From: Pelodera strongyloides
Taxonomy: Eukaryota; Nematoda; Chromadorea; Rhabditida; Rhabditidae
Direction of reading: 5' to 3'
Assembly: GCA_036852015.1 (NCBI GenBank)
Contig: JAANDG010000482.1
Coordinates: 1 to 64,000, forward strand
DNA length: 64,000 bases
Within the stretch, counting starts at the first letter, position 1, and every line of letters starts with the position of its first letter. The notes beneath the pieces were generated by a model. The model was not told the origin of the DNA and ran no database searches. It saw nothing but the letters and a program-made list of their open reading frames with translations. Positions 1 to 11,078 of the stretch are shown here, one piece after another. A program made the translations under genes and the position numbers.

Positions 1-240
1 TTTACTAAATTCAAGTAAACTCGAAGCACAATGATGATTTTGGAGTGACTGCGATCCTTTAAAATGTCCACGTAAACATTGAACTCGGCACTTTCAACAA
101 TGTTATACACAAACAGCTCAGGCCCACGGATATAAATTTCTGCTACATCTTCCAATGTCAAAGCTCCAGGTTTTCGCAATTCCGATAGCGAAAAGTCTAG
201 ATCCCCGTTCGTTCTCGGCGAAATTGCTACCTTTACCGAA
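1..240 (-). other. coding-like open frame at left edge, partial
   Basis: On the minus strand an open frame runs from about 225 off the left edge. It reads like protein (ELRKPGALTLEDVAEIYIRG, then GPELFVYNIVESAEFNVYV). An acceptor-like AAAG precedes it near 229 and a 23-base G run lies just beyond at 241-263. No family is recognised. Its last part (about 1-55) resembles DNA at 24990-25075 (GGTCGCGGTCACTCC...AAAATTGTTGTTGG type), so part of it may be a dispersed repeat rather than an exon. It could be an exon of a gene outside the window. Confidence 0.25.
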
Positions 241-263
241 CGGGGGGGGGGGGGGGGGGGGGG
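241..263. repeat. poly-G tract
   Basis: Uninterrupted run of 23 G on the plus strand. It gives spurious proline-rich or glycine-rich frames and is prone to length errors. Confidence 0.9.
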
Positions 264-1218
264 ATTTTAGACTTATTTTTGAGGCAAAGTTAGATGAGAG
301 CGGCTTTAGTGACATTTTTTGAAAAGCTAAAAGTTGAATCGTTGATGAAAACGTGTGAAAACGGACAAGAAACAGTCGAAGACCTACAACCCGAAGGTGA
401 ACCAGTCAAAAACAGTTCAAAATTTAGCTTTCTTTCAATTTGGCGAATTTAAAGTCGGGGCAAAGAAAACAAATCATAACTACGGCAGCATAGGTTAATA
501 CTGATAAATCCGAAAAAGGACACCCCTTTTAACCAGAGTCATATGCCAACTTGTCCAGTATCTTATCTATGTAAATTTTAAGGTTTCAAAATTTGTGTCA
601 AAATTTCAGGACTACAATCTACAATTATACGATTGGCGCAAACAGAGGAATAAATGTATTGATTAGAATCGATATTTCTTATTGTTAGAATCGATCGATT
701 AGACATATGCTAACTGAAATCAAAGTAAAAGAAACAGATGCTAACCTGCAACCGATCACTAGCATTACTGGCAGAGAAATGTTGAGCCAAATTAGAATAA
801 CGTTTTATTTATCACAAATTTGCATAATCGTTGCATTCCCAACGTAATATTGGCTAACGCACGTTTGCAAGGCTCCCAGCTTAAATTGTCCCCAACTCAC
901 GAGAATAGTACGTTTCATCAAATACATATCTATGAAACGTTCATGCAAAGTTAGTGTATGAATAAAGAACAGTTCGTATTCATATTATTGTGATAACTTT
1001 GTTTATTTATGTAAGAAAATATGATTGTTGGGGAATATGTAGCCCCTTGAGTTTAGCTGTTTAATAGAATGCGTGTTCTCAATTAAGGCAACAACAATAA
1101 AAATTGTCAACATTCCCTCAGTTGGAAGAAAATGAATTACAAATTTCTTTTTCTATAGGCGCGTGCTTGGATGGAAGCATTTATGAAGTAGTGTTTTCAA
1201 AGTATCTATATTCTTCAG
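264..1218. other. upstream region of the nuclear receptor; no firm gene
   Basis: No firm exon was seen. A 45-codon plus frame ends at about 474 (MKTCENGQETVEDLQPEGEP...), with no recognisable family. The DNA-binding domain expected upstream of the receptor at 1219 was not found here, so it is either outside the window or lost. A short possible exon at about 1160-1187 would leave an intron of only 31 nt before 1219 and is not accepted. Confidence 0.4.
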
Positions 1219-3173
1219 CCGGACCCCGTTGAACAGGCTGAGGACATCTCTCTCACTCAGTTGACGTCTCTCGAATCCCAATGCGGACAATTAAGAGCCT
1301 CCGACTTCCAATTTGAGAATAATTTGATCGATGCCGTTCTATCGCCCTGTCGACTCACGGATTCAGAATTCATGACCCGACATGCAAAACCAGTAAGTTA
1401 CAATTGCAATTATCATTATCATTTTCCGCAATTGCTATGTTGTTGCTGTTAAGAAAGAAATGCTAGCCTCTTTGGAAAATTTGCATATGATAAGCAAATC
1501 CTATGCATCCTATGCTAATTTTGTACGATTGCCGTGGACGATCGTACAAAATTAACATAGGATACATAGGATTTGCTCATCATATGCAAATTTTCCAAAG
1601 GGGCTAGCATTTCGCTTTAAGTAATAAATCAGACGACGGTTAGTTAGGTTAGGTTGCACTTAAATATTGTGTTGAACATATGTAGGACGCAGTTTATCTC
1701 GGAAGACTCTTGATAATGTGAAATGTTCTGTGATCTGTTGATTAATTTTGTTGTGTGTGCTTCATTTTATTTATTTCACCCTTCTGTATTCAGGTTCACG
1801 AGCCAACAGTCCTTCGGCCTGTCAGTCAAAAAGACTACACGTATTGGCATGAGCGAGACTGGATTATTATGATCGAATGGGCCAAGACACTGCCTGCCTA
1901 CCAACAATTGCCCCTAGCAGATAGGGTACGGTAGTTATCGGACAATTATATATTTTTGCAATATCGTAATTCGTAGTCACTGGTATCTTTGCTTACTATA
2001 CCTAAAGACTAGCAGGGGTATGTATGATCTAATTGTAAGTAGAAAGTGGTTTATTTTATTTATGGGCTACGACGATCTACGCTTGTAGTTTTCATTTTTT
2101 TTCGGTAGATAGAAATAAAAAATTAAGCATTTGATGTGGCGGCAGTCAATTTCCAGCACTACCACCACCCATTTTCTTTATTTATTTCCCAAGTAATATT
2201 CAAGATTTGTATAGATTTTAAATTTTTGAATAAATTCGGTTTCTTCAGATCGCGTTGCTTCGTCACTCTGCCATGACCTACCCCTCTCTTGTCTGTTGTT
2301 TCTATTCCCCGGATAGAGGAGCGGATACTGTAGTATATCCATGTGGAGCGTACTTTGACAAGTCTCCTGAGGTATCTTTTTAAATTACTGTATGATTTAC
2401 TTAATTTATGCTACTAGTGATCCGACCACATATGTGTTCAAGTGTAGTTTGTAGTCTGGAGTCTGTATTTTATTACCGTCGTAATTGATAAGGACATGTT
2501 GTTATTGATACAATCTTACAGAACATCTTACAGCCTTCCCGCCCCGGAGGCTTCATCCGAAGGAAACACCAAATGTTGGACCAACTCCTTGCCCCAATTA
2601 GAAAATTAAAGATCGACCTGACGGAATTTGCAGCTTTTAAGGCGATTTTCTTCCTAAATCCAGGTAAATTAATAATAATTAACTTGTCATAAATATCTTT
2701 CTTAGACCCTCTTGGAAGGGACTATGCTGTGTTGTACATGTACATAAAAAAAACCTAGCGGCCGCCGCACCGCTAGCCATTCTGTAATAAGATATTCCAG
2801 ATGCCGACGAAATGTCTTCAACTTCGAAGGCTCTTCTAAGTGAGAGTCGAAGTTCTATAACCAATGCTTTATATAGATACATGGTGCGAACCAAGGGCAC
2901 GGACGAAGCCGGAGATAGGTGAGATTTACGTTCATTAATGGATTCATCGATTACAAAACAAATGTCAAGAGTAGGAGTCGAACCACGGTTCTCTAACACA
3001 CTACCACTGCGCTACTTTACAGATTCGGACGTCTGCTTCTCCTGGGCACGGTGCTTGCCACGATGGCAGTCGAGATGAGGGAAACCGTAGTAGTTGCCGA
3101 CTTTTTCGACCAAATCCGATTCTCACCCTTTGCCAAGCAATTGCTTTTCGGAATCAAACAAGAGCAAACATGA
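1219..3173 (+). CDS. nuclear hormone receptor, ligand-binding domain (5' incomplete)
   Basis: Exons 1219-1392, 1794-1925, 2249-2371, 2522-2663, 2801-2918, 3023-3173 (TGA); the six join in frame to 279 residues. The second and third exons carry the conserved core of a nuclear receptor ligand-binding domain: WHERDWIIMIEWAKTLPAYQ, LPLADRIALLRHSA (helices 3-5), then a beta-turn region CCFYSPDRG and YPCGAYFDKSPE. The EWAKxLPxFxxLPxxDQxxLL pattern is the signature used by HNF4-like (supplementary) worm receptors, ligand-regulated transcription factors that act in the nucleus. The zinc-finger DNA-binding domain should precede 1219 and was not found, so the start is unresolved. Introns carry a TTAA palindrome (1450-1620) and a tRNA-like fragment (2955-3015). 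The exact paralogue cannot be named. Confidence 0.85.
1450..1620. mobile_element. TTAA-flanked palindromic MITE
   Basis: Near-perfect hairpin: the left arm ATGCTAGCCTCTTTGGAAAA is mirrored by TTTTCCAAAGGGGCTAGCAT, with a centre around GTACGATTGCCGTGGACGATCGTAC. It is bounded by TTAA on both sides and ends in TTTCGCTTTAA like the larger TTAA family in this window. It sits in intron 1 of the receptor gene. Confidence 0.85.
2955..3015 (-). repeat. tRNA-like fragment (SINE head or tRNA relic)
   Basis: Read on the minus strand it has a box A-like TAGCGCAGTGG and a box B-like GGTTCGACTCC about 30 nt apart. That is too close for a normal anticodon arm. It occupies most of the last intron of the nuclear receptor. 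Not a functional tRNA. Confidence 0.5.
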
Positions 3174-3587
3174 GTTCCTGCGGTATATTCATAATTGTCT
3201 AATTAATATTTGAACTTGCCTTATTACTTTTTATCATACTTTGAAAGATATAGCGTTTTTTTTTTGAATGGAAATTACTTTGTGTGATTTATTCTCGAAA
3301 GCTCGACGCTCGACCCTTATTAGCATTTTACTGTGTAAGGTATGATTACTCGCCTAATAAGAGTCCCTTGATCTTCATAGGGAAGTTTTTTTTCGGTACG
3401 TATGGTGTGCAAGAGTTTCGCCGCGCACTTTGAAGTGCGCGATAGCGTAGCCGCGTTCCACCAGCTCTTACGTACTCTAATTTTTGTTTTGACATAAACA
3501 TCCCTTTCAGAGCCTCATTACACCTCATGTTTGTACAAATTTTATAGTTATTTTATGCCGCATGTGTAATTGAATTGACATATTTAA

Positions 3588-3643
3588 CTAAGCCTAAGCC
3601 TAACCCGTAAGCGTAAGCCTAAGAGTAAGCCTAAGCCTATGCC
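3588..3643 (-). repeat. interstitial telomere-like array (TTAGGC)n
   Basis: The plus strand reads TAAGCCTAAGCCTAACCCG and on through CCTAAGAGTAAGCCTAAGCC: about eight degenerate copies of GCCTAA, the complement of the nematode telomere unit TTAGGC. It is internal, not at a chromosome end. Confidence 0.75.
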
Positions 3644-4107
3644 TTTGATTTCGGTGATTTTGCTGCATTTCTCTTACAACTTTGAAAAGATTGAACAATT
3701 TTGAAAAGCTCAAAGTTTAAATTTTACAAATTTTTATTGTGTCAAAGGTTTTTTTACCCACTGTGATTTCTTGATTCGATCAGTTATTGTTTATATATCA
3801 TCATATCAACAGATATCTATTTAGTTTGCTTTTTTTTGTATTTTGATTTTCCTAGTTTAGTTCTCAGAAGTTATATTATATTGTCTAGTTTGCTTAGAAT
3901 TAGTTTTGGCATGCTTCCTTACAAAACGAATAGTTTCTACCTTTTTTAGTATTTTTATGGCAATATCCTCAGCGTTTTTCTAGTGTACATAGTATTCAGT
4001 ATCATTTATTAATTTTCGTGTTACGTTATTAAAGTTGTTTTGTTTATACTAAATGGTTTTAGTGAAAACTTTTCTGGAAGCAGAATGTGGAAGTGGCTCA
4101 TCAAGCA

Positions 4108-4281
4108 TAATGGGGTTCCCATGTATGCCAAAAACAACTGTGTGTTCCCTGCCAAGTATAGAAAAAGTTACCAGTTACCGTATTTTCCCTGAATTGAATC
4201 TTTGACATGAGAAATTAATACATGGGTCTCGCGAAGTCGTAAAATACGGTAAATTTGTCCGGATACTTGGAAACCCCATAA
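4108..4281. mobile_element. AATGGGGTT-family MITE (diverged)
   Basis: Terminal TAATGGGGTTCCCATGTAT is mirrored by ATACTTGGAAACCCCATAA. The interior holds two PolIII-free AT-rich arms with TTACCGTATTTT and AAAATACGGTAA. It matches the ends of copies at 14323, 23582, 42919, 43294 and 49778. Confidence 0.65.
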
Positions 4282-5393
4282 GTAGTGATGCCACAGAATA
4301 ATTTGGACATGACGTTCTTTATTGAGTTATAAACAGAGTAACAAAGACTTGCAGTCTTTCCGAGTTTGAGAACAATATTTAGACATGGAGTATGTTCTTG
4401 TTTTACGTTGTTTTAGCCTTCTGGGTGGTTAGCCTTCTGGGTGGTTATGAGTCACAATGGTTGATTAGCAAGATCTTTTATTTATTTACCAGTCGGCTCA
4501 CGCCGCCTGCGCCGACTTACATGGAAATATGATTCGTTTAGCATGGGCATACTTATATACAAAGTTTCAAACGTATCATAAGAAATTCACATAATAGGAA
4601 ACAATTGCATATGCATACTTCGATATTGAGCTGCGACATTCTTTTTATACCCGAACACGAAAATTTGCATTTCCGTAACGCACATCGGTATGCAAATTAC
4701 GCTACAGTTACTCTTTTATATAATGAATATATTGTGGAATCTGGACACTTCTGTTCACATCTACAAGATCTAATGTTTCTAGCGCCCTGGACTCCAAACT
4801 CTCCCAAACCCTAAACGCAACCAACCTATGTTTTTTAGTGTTGACATAAGTCTTTGGTCTCTCACTCCTATAGCAGTTCTTTCTACTCCCCGCTCGGGTG
4901 TTCCATCCCCCTTTCATAGACCATTTCCCTACCTTTGGGAGAGCCGGTTTCCCCTCAGGGAAACAAACAACCCTCCCCCCCCCCCAACGCACTATCTTAT
5001 CGATTGTGGCATCGCTTCATGACCATTGATTAGGTTATCCGTTTGATATCCGTTTGTTGTGTATGTGATAATAAGCTATAGTAAAGTTTATACGGTAAAT
5101 TGTTGTACCCTGATTGCCACATTTATTTAGGTATTTTGGCGTTAGCTTTATTTTCGGCGTACGAAGTTTCACGAGAAATATTTTGTGTGCTCAATAGTTC
5201 AATTTGTGTGTTTTTAAAAAACGGTGAGCTGACTTTTACTATCACTATATCTCTAACTTCATCTGTGTTTTGTTTCAGTAGAATTCCATCTATCTATTTT
5301 TCTACACATAATCATGTACACATTTTTGCACTGTATTTAATTTAGTATTTCTGTCTTTCTTTCTTTCAGTGTTATACCAATTGCAATGTTATT

Positions 5394-7640
5394 ATGTGGA
5401 TATTCGCAGCTTTTCTAGCACTATTTTTGGTGCAATTTACTGAAGGAGCGGCTAAAAAAGTGGGTTATTTTAAAAATTACCATAAAAATATTTATCCAGA
5501 GAGTTCATTTGTACTATTTGTACATGTTTATTTTTACATAGATCCTGTCCCTTTAAACCCTAAACTATTGTGTCACTGTGCACGAAGAAAATAGGGAACT
5601 TGTACATGAGAGAACTTGTAAAATAATGAACTTGTATAATTTTTGTGCGGCTACGATATACATACGGTTGATGGTCGTTTTTGTCAAGTGTCACGGTTAT
5701 TCGCAGTCGTGTTTTGTGACCTGAAACCTGAGAAAACCCTCGTTTTATAAATTTTGGAAATATGAACTATGTATGATCCGTTTTCTGCTTATCCTTATTT
5801 ATCGATCTTATTACGAAATACCGTCCGGTGTTTGAAACGCATCGTGGATAACTGAATTCTTACGTATTTATGCTAATTTACTTGAATTTAGCTTGATTTT
5901 TATTCTAATTTAAGTTCATTTGCATAAAGATGCTAGTGTGCACGATGTGTTTCAGAAACCGGCCGGTATTTCTCTTTAATTATTATTAATGTTCAGTGCG
6001 GATCTGATGCCGACTGCTCCCGTCACTGGCCTGATGCTAACTGTGTCCGCGGCCGTTGTCGGTGTCCCGAGAATACACTGAGAAGAGTGAGCAAATCACG
6101 GGAATGGGTCTGTCTCGCAGTCAATGATGCAGGTAAAGCTAAACAGGAACCTTAAAGCGAAATACTGGCCGGTTTTGGAAACGTATCGAGAACATCAGCA
6201 TTCTTTTGCAGCATATGCAAATGAACATAAACTAGAATAAAAAATCGTGCTAATTTTGAGCAAATTAGCATAAATACGCAAGCATTCAGTTGTATACGGT
6301 GTGTTTCAAAAACCGACCGGTATTTCGCTTTAACCTCTTCTAAGTATTATGCTTCTTCCAACATTACAACCATACTCAATTACCTTGTGAGGCTGGAGGC
6401 TTCAGTAACACTACTGCGTCCATAAGACCTAAACTCATGAAGTTATACCCTTTTCCAAGAGTCGTAACTATATGATATACCGTAGTCGCTCGTAATTTAG
6501 AGTTTTGCATTTCTAATTATTATTTCAGCAACGGGTCAAGTTGGTCCTCCTCTAACGTGTCCGCTTCCGCACGGAGCTGGATACAACACGATACTAAGGA
6601 AAGAAGGACAAGTTAGGCTGTGCACTTCGAAGTAAGTTCTTTGAAAAACTTGAACTGCTTTCAGAGTGAGACAGCTATAATTCAGTTTTTTGCTTTCCTC
6701 TTTTCTCGATAAATTTTACACGTGTGCTCATTTTATAGTTCCATTTTTATTAATAAACTTTTATTATTTAGAGAAAAAATCAATAAAATAAAAAAAAATC
6801 AATAAATTATTTAGAGAGAAAAAGGGAACCCAATGTGTAGTAGGATATGAATGTATTCAAGGAATTGGTCTTTTTGGTCCGAATGATGGAGCATGCTGTC
6901 CTGATAGAGGTTTGTCAAATTTATATTTTTCCTTGCGCGAAAGTTGTGTTGTGCGAAAGTTGCGCGAAAGTTGTAAGGCACAATTTCTAGAGGGTGCGCG
7001 GAGCCAAAGCGTCGCGTTGTGTTGTTGTGTATTCTATAACATCAATGTTACAAAGCAAAGTAGGTAAAGCAAAATAAGGAATGTTACTTTTCAACCCATT
7101 TATCAAATCAAAAGACGACGAGTGTTGAAAACTAAATTAAAATCTTCTCAGAAACAACGTGTGGGCATCCAGTGTTTGATCACGAGGATGGACATCTCAC
7201 TCGATGGGCTTTTGATGGAGGAAAATGCACAGAATTCAAGTTTGTTTCAATATTTTATTGTTTTTTTTTTGTATTTTCTTCTAATCTTTCACTTGCATGG
7301 TTGTTTCTGCCATTCGACGCCGTCTATCGAGAATAAGATACCATGGGAAATTTCGCTCACTTATCGTGCGCCAATTCGGAGCGGCAGACCCAATTTCGCA
7401 TGCGCGGAGATAGATCAGATAAGCTAGCGAAAGGTCCGAAAGCTCCACAGGTGCGCCATGTTTTAGCCGCGCAACCAAGTGGTCATCAGTGCCCCTAATT
7501 TTCAAAAATATATTTAATATTTAAAAATATTCATTAATATGTTCAGGTGGAACCCAGAAAAGGTTTCCTCAGCAAATAATTTCGCTACAAAAGATCACTG
7601 TGAGGACTATTGTCTCACAAATGGAAATGACAAAGTCTAG
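5394..7640 (+). CDS. secreted cysteine-rich protein with EB-like modules and a C-terminal Kunitz-like domain
   Basis: Exons 5394-5459, 5997-6132, 6529-6631, 6815-6909, 7152-7239, 7547-7640 (TAG), in frame, 193 aa. Residues 1-18 (MWIFAAFLALFLVQFTEG) are a clear signal peptide, so the product is secreted. Two cysteine-rich blocks follow (CGSDADCSRHWPDANCVRG, RCRCP; then CPLPHGAGYN...CCPD), like the EB/lustrin modules of worm secreted proteins. The last 45 residues (TCGHPVFDHEDGHLTRWAFD, GGKC, CEDYC) follow the Kunitz/BPTI layout but with four cysteines; the pair that normally forms the second disulphide (C14-C38 in BPTI) is missing. A protease-inhibitor role is therefore doubtful. Introns 1 and 2 each hold a TTAA MITE next to a splice site. 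Confidence 0.85.
5811..5980. mobile_element. TTAA-family MITE
   Basis: Ends TTACGAAATACCGTCCGGTG and CCGGCCGGTATTTCTCTTTAA, with an interior ATTTATGCTAATTT/CTAATTTAAGTTCATTTGC shared by other copies. It stops 16 bp before exon 2 of the Kunitz-like gene. Confidence 0.9.
6152..6333. mobile_element. TTAA-family MITE
   Basis: TTAAAGCGAAATACTGGCCG at one end and GACCGGTATTTCGCTTTAA at the other, with the shared interior AGAATAAAAAATCG and AGCATAAATACGCAAG. It begins 19 bp after the donor of exon 2. Confidence 0.92.
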
Positions 7641-8407
7641 CTATAAGTTTATTCATTTATTTATTTAGTAATTTTTTTCTTGAATTCTAATTCACTTTCG
7701 AGAAATGCGTCTTATTGTTTGGACATGAACACAATGCTAGAAAAAACTGTATATATAATTATCGTAGCATTCATAGTAAATTTTCGTTCATTTTAATTTT
7801 ACTTTTTTCTGAAATATTATCGTGTTGGTTATACTCGTCATCTTTCAATTTTATTATGGTTGACTTTGCAGCTTTAATGTTTTTCTAGGTGATAAATTAT
7901 CGATGAATTATTGATGGATGGATGATTTTAATTTTAGTGGTAAATAACTAGAATTAGGAAATAATAATGTGAGTTGCAAGCTAATTAAATTAGTTTCCAC
8001 GTGAGGTTTTATGAACTTTTCTACGTACCAGGAAATCGACCACACTGAATTTTGTTTCACATTTCATAAACTATTTTCATTGAACTGTTTATTAATAAAT
8101 AGAATATGAAGATATTTCTCAACTTTTATCTATAAAAGAAGGGACTGGAACCCGACATCGATGTTGTTTGCATGTACAATGACCCTCGTTTGGCATTGCT
8201 TCTGAAAAATAGAAATAAAAATAGAAATCATAATGAATATCATCAGAGGATCAGAGGCTACGGCTAGTTTCTTAGTACTACAAACTACAATTTTGGTAGC
8301 AAGAACTATTGTCTACAGTACACAGTAATTAAATGGTACAAAAATCTTGACGTCGCGTTAAAGTAGGACAACCGCTATGAAAAAAAAAGAAGAAAAAAAA
8401 ATGGTTT
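7641..8407. other. convergent intergenic region
   Basis: Lies between two converging genes (3' ends at 7640 and 8408). AT-rich with no repeat family recognised. A minus-strand stretch at 8140-8205 behind CTATTTTTCAG could be an alternative last exon of the receptor kinase, but it adds no kinase motif. Confidence 0.5.
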
Positions 8408-10037
8408 TCAAAGCTTGCAGATCACACTACTTCCGAGAAGATCCAGAAAACAAGGGCTTTGCTTTTGTCCCATGGGATAAACGTAGCGTAAATAACCCGT
8501 ACCTAAGGTATGGTTTGACGTCGAAAAGTTCTGTTTGAGTGCATTTAATGTGTACAATGCGGAGGACGGCGAATCGACCGGGCCCATGAAACGCGGACGA
8601 CGGTGCTGTTCGGAAAGACACTCCAGAATAAGCGCCCAGCTGAAGTGAATCCGATTAACACTACGGCTGATAACGGGCACTGGCTGGGGAATCTCTTTGT
8701 GTGCCGCACTTAAATGACATTGAAAAAAGTGAGCCTCCACACTTGCACCCCCCCCCCCCCCCTCCTAGATGGCGAGCTTGGCGAGTGCTGCCGATGAAAG
8801 CCACGTTACGTTTTTCGAGCGGCGCACTGCTCAAAAACTGCCGCGCTGGTGCAAAGTCTCGCGTTTAATACACTGATTATGAGCTGAAGTAAAATTAAGC
8901 AGCACAAAATGTACTGTACTTGCGCATCGTTATACGGATATTTTCCTTTGAAGCTAGGAATTTCATGGGCGAAAATTCAGAGACCGTATTCACCAACACA
9001 TAGGGAGCCCTCCCTAGGCTCGCGAGCGCTCTGAATCGCTTCTGCTCCCGCACTCTCTACGCTCTCTTTAGCTACCTGGGGAGGCCAGGGAGGGCTCCCT
9101 GCGTGTTGGTGAATACGGCCTCATTAAAGGAATCGGTGGATAATATGAGATGTCTTGGTGGCAACAAAGTTAGTGCACAAACAATGTAACTAAACATCAT
9201 GCATACACTTGTGCAGGACATGCAGGGGGAAGTGTGAGTCCTCTATCTGGTTGTCTGAAGCACTCTTGGATCTCCTTGATCGTTCTCTGGTAATGCGGTT
9301 CCGCACCCAGAGTCATACATTCCCAGGCGAACACACCGAACATCCTGGAAATAAGGAAGGAATCGCAGTTTGGAAATAAATCAAGGAATAATTCTGAGGA
9401 AAATATCGTCCTGCAACGAAATATAACAAATCTACTCGTGTGATGATCTGGTTATGGAAAAAAACGCAAATTGGGAGACCTTAGACTACAGGCAGAAACT
9501 GAGATATGGTTAAAGCCCGCCCGGTTTTTGAAACACATCGAGTAGACCAGCATTCTTGTGGCTTATGCAAATAATAGAAAATCGAGCTAAATTCGAGCAA
9601 ATTTGCATACTACGTAAGAATTCAGTTGTCCACGATGCGTTTCAAAAACCGGCTGCTATTTCGCTTTAATGTTGTTGTTATACAATTCTTCCAAGCTTAT
9701 TCGCACTCACCAAACATCAGATTCCGTCCGATGTGTGGGATTTCTGTCCAACGCGCACACGATTTCCGGGGGAAGCCAGGGGACGGGAAGGCGGGGACCG
9801 AAGTCGATCGGGAGACCGAAGTCACCCAATTTGGCAACACATCTGAAATTATGCAAAAACGAATACGGTGATAAACAGTGATACTACGGTAATTGCAAAG
9901 AAAATATCTTATTTGGTGAGGAAAATGTATTTAGGGCTTTTCGTACTTCGCTGGAGCCGCTTGAAATCATCGTGTCATAATATAATCCAGTAAAACAGCT
10001 GGGATATCGGGTCAATGTTTGAAAATAAAAAGGAGAT

Positions 10038-10079
<42 letters not shown>

Positions 10080-11046
10080 TCCCACCTTTCTAACTGGGTG
10101 CAAGTGAGTAGTACATTCCTGGCCGCAACATCCCCGTGGGTGAACTCCATTCCCCGACAGTCTCTGTGTTCATGCAAATATTTGAGAGCAGAGGCCACCT
10201 AAATTATTCAATTATTTATGTTTTTAATGTTTTACTTATAGTCTACTATACCGATACATACGGGGATTTACTACTAAATTTAAAAAATAAAGAAGATCAA
10301 GACTTGCGAATATAACCACTTTTTGAAATGACATCACGGAAACTATCCAAAACGCTAAACTAGGTCAACTAAACGTAAACTATGTTCGTATAATGTAAAG
10401 TTGATATACCTGCGTGAGGATGGAAAGAATGCTTGTTAGATAAACTGGTGGCCGGTCTTTTTCATCTTTCATCTGAAAAGCGGAGCATTTTTCTCCGCTT
10501 CAAGCAGTTGAAATACACTGTTTATGAAAATAACATCAAATATATATTACCGTACTCTCTTGGCACATTCTCAGAATACATTTATAACTTTTCTGGCGAC
10601 ATGCAGTATTATACATTCATTACTTTATTTCTTTTTAGATAAACATTCAATCAATAATGATAATCTAATTGTAAGTGACTCACAATAAGGGGTAATTTGA
10701 TTACGGTAGAATTATTAAAAAATTTTGGGAAAAAAACTACCGTACTTACTCTAATTTGTTCTCGAAAATATTCGGCGAGTGATCCGCCTGGTAACCATTC
10801 CATTACGATCATTGGCCGGAAAGCGGAAAAGGAAAGTTTGGAAATTGCGAGAAGACGGACGATGTGAGGGTGTTCTGGACATATATTATTTACTACAACA
10901 CCGAAACACAGCGAGACGGCGCCGCACCTCACTGGTGAGCGCCGTGGGCGCCACGGGTGCATGAACGCCAGACGGTACGGTGCGACAGTGCGTCGGCACA
11001 CCCGCACACGAGGCGCACGCCTGCCGCGCTTCCTCCAAGAAAGAGC

Positions 11047-11078
<32 letters not shown>

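Larger units (their letters stand above)
3174..5393. other. intergenic region between the nuclear receptor and the Kunitz-like gene
   Basis: AT-rich. It holds the telomere-like array, the MITE at 4108-4281, a short tandem duplication CTTCTGGGTGGTTAGC near 4420-4446 and a poly-C run near 4972. No exon was recognised. Confidence 0.6.

Noticed and set aside
1160..1187. extra upstream exon of the nuclear receptor
   Set aside because: It would leave a 31-nt intron, and the encoded peptide does not fit the end of a DNA-binding domain.
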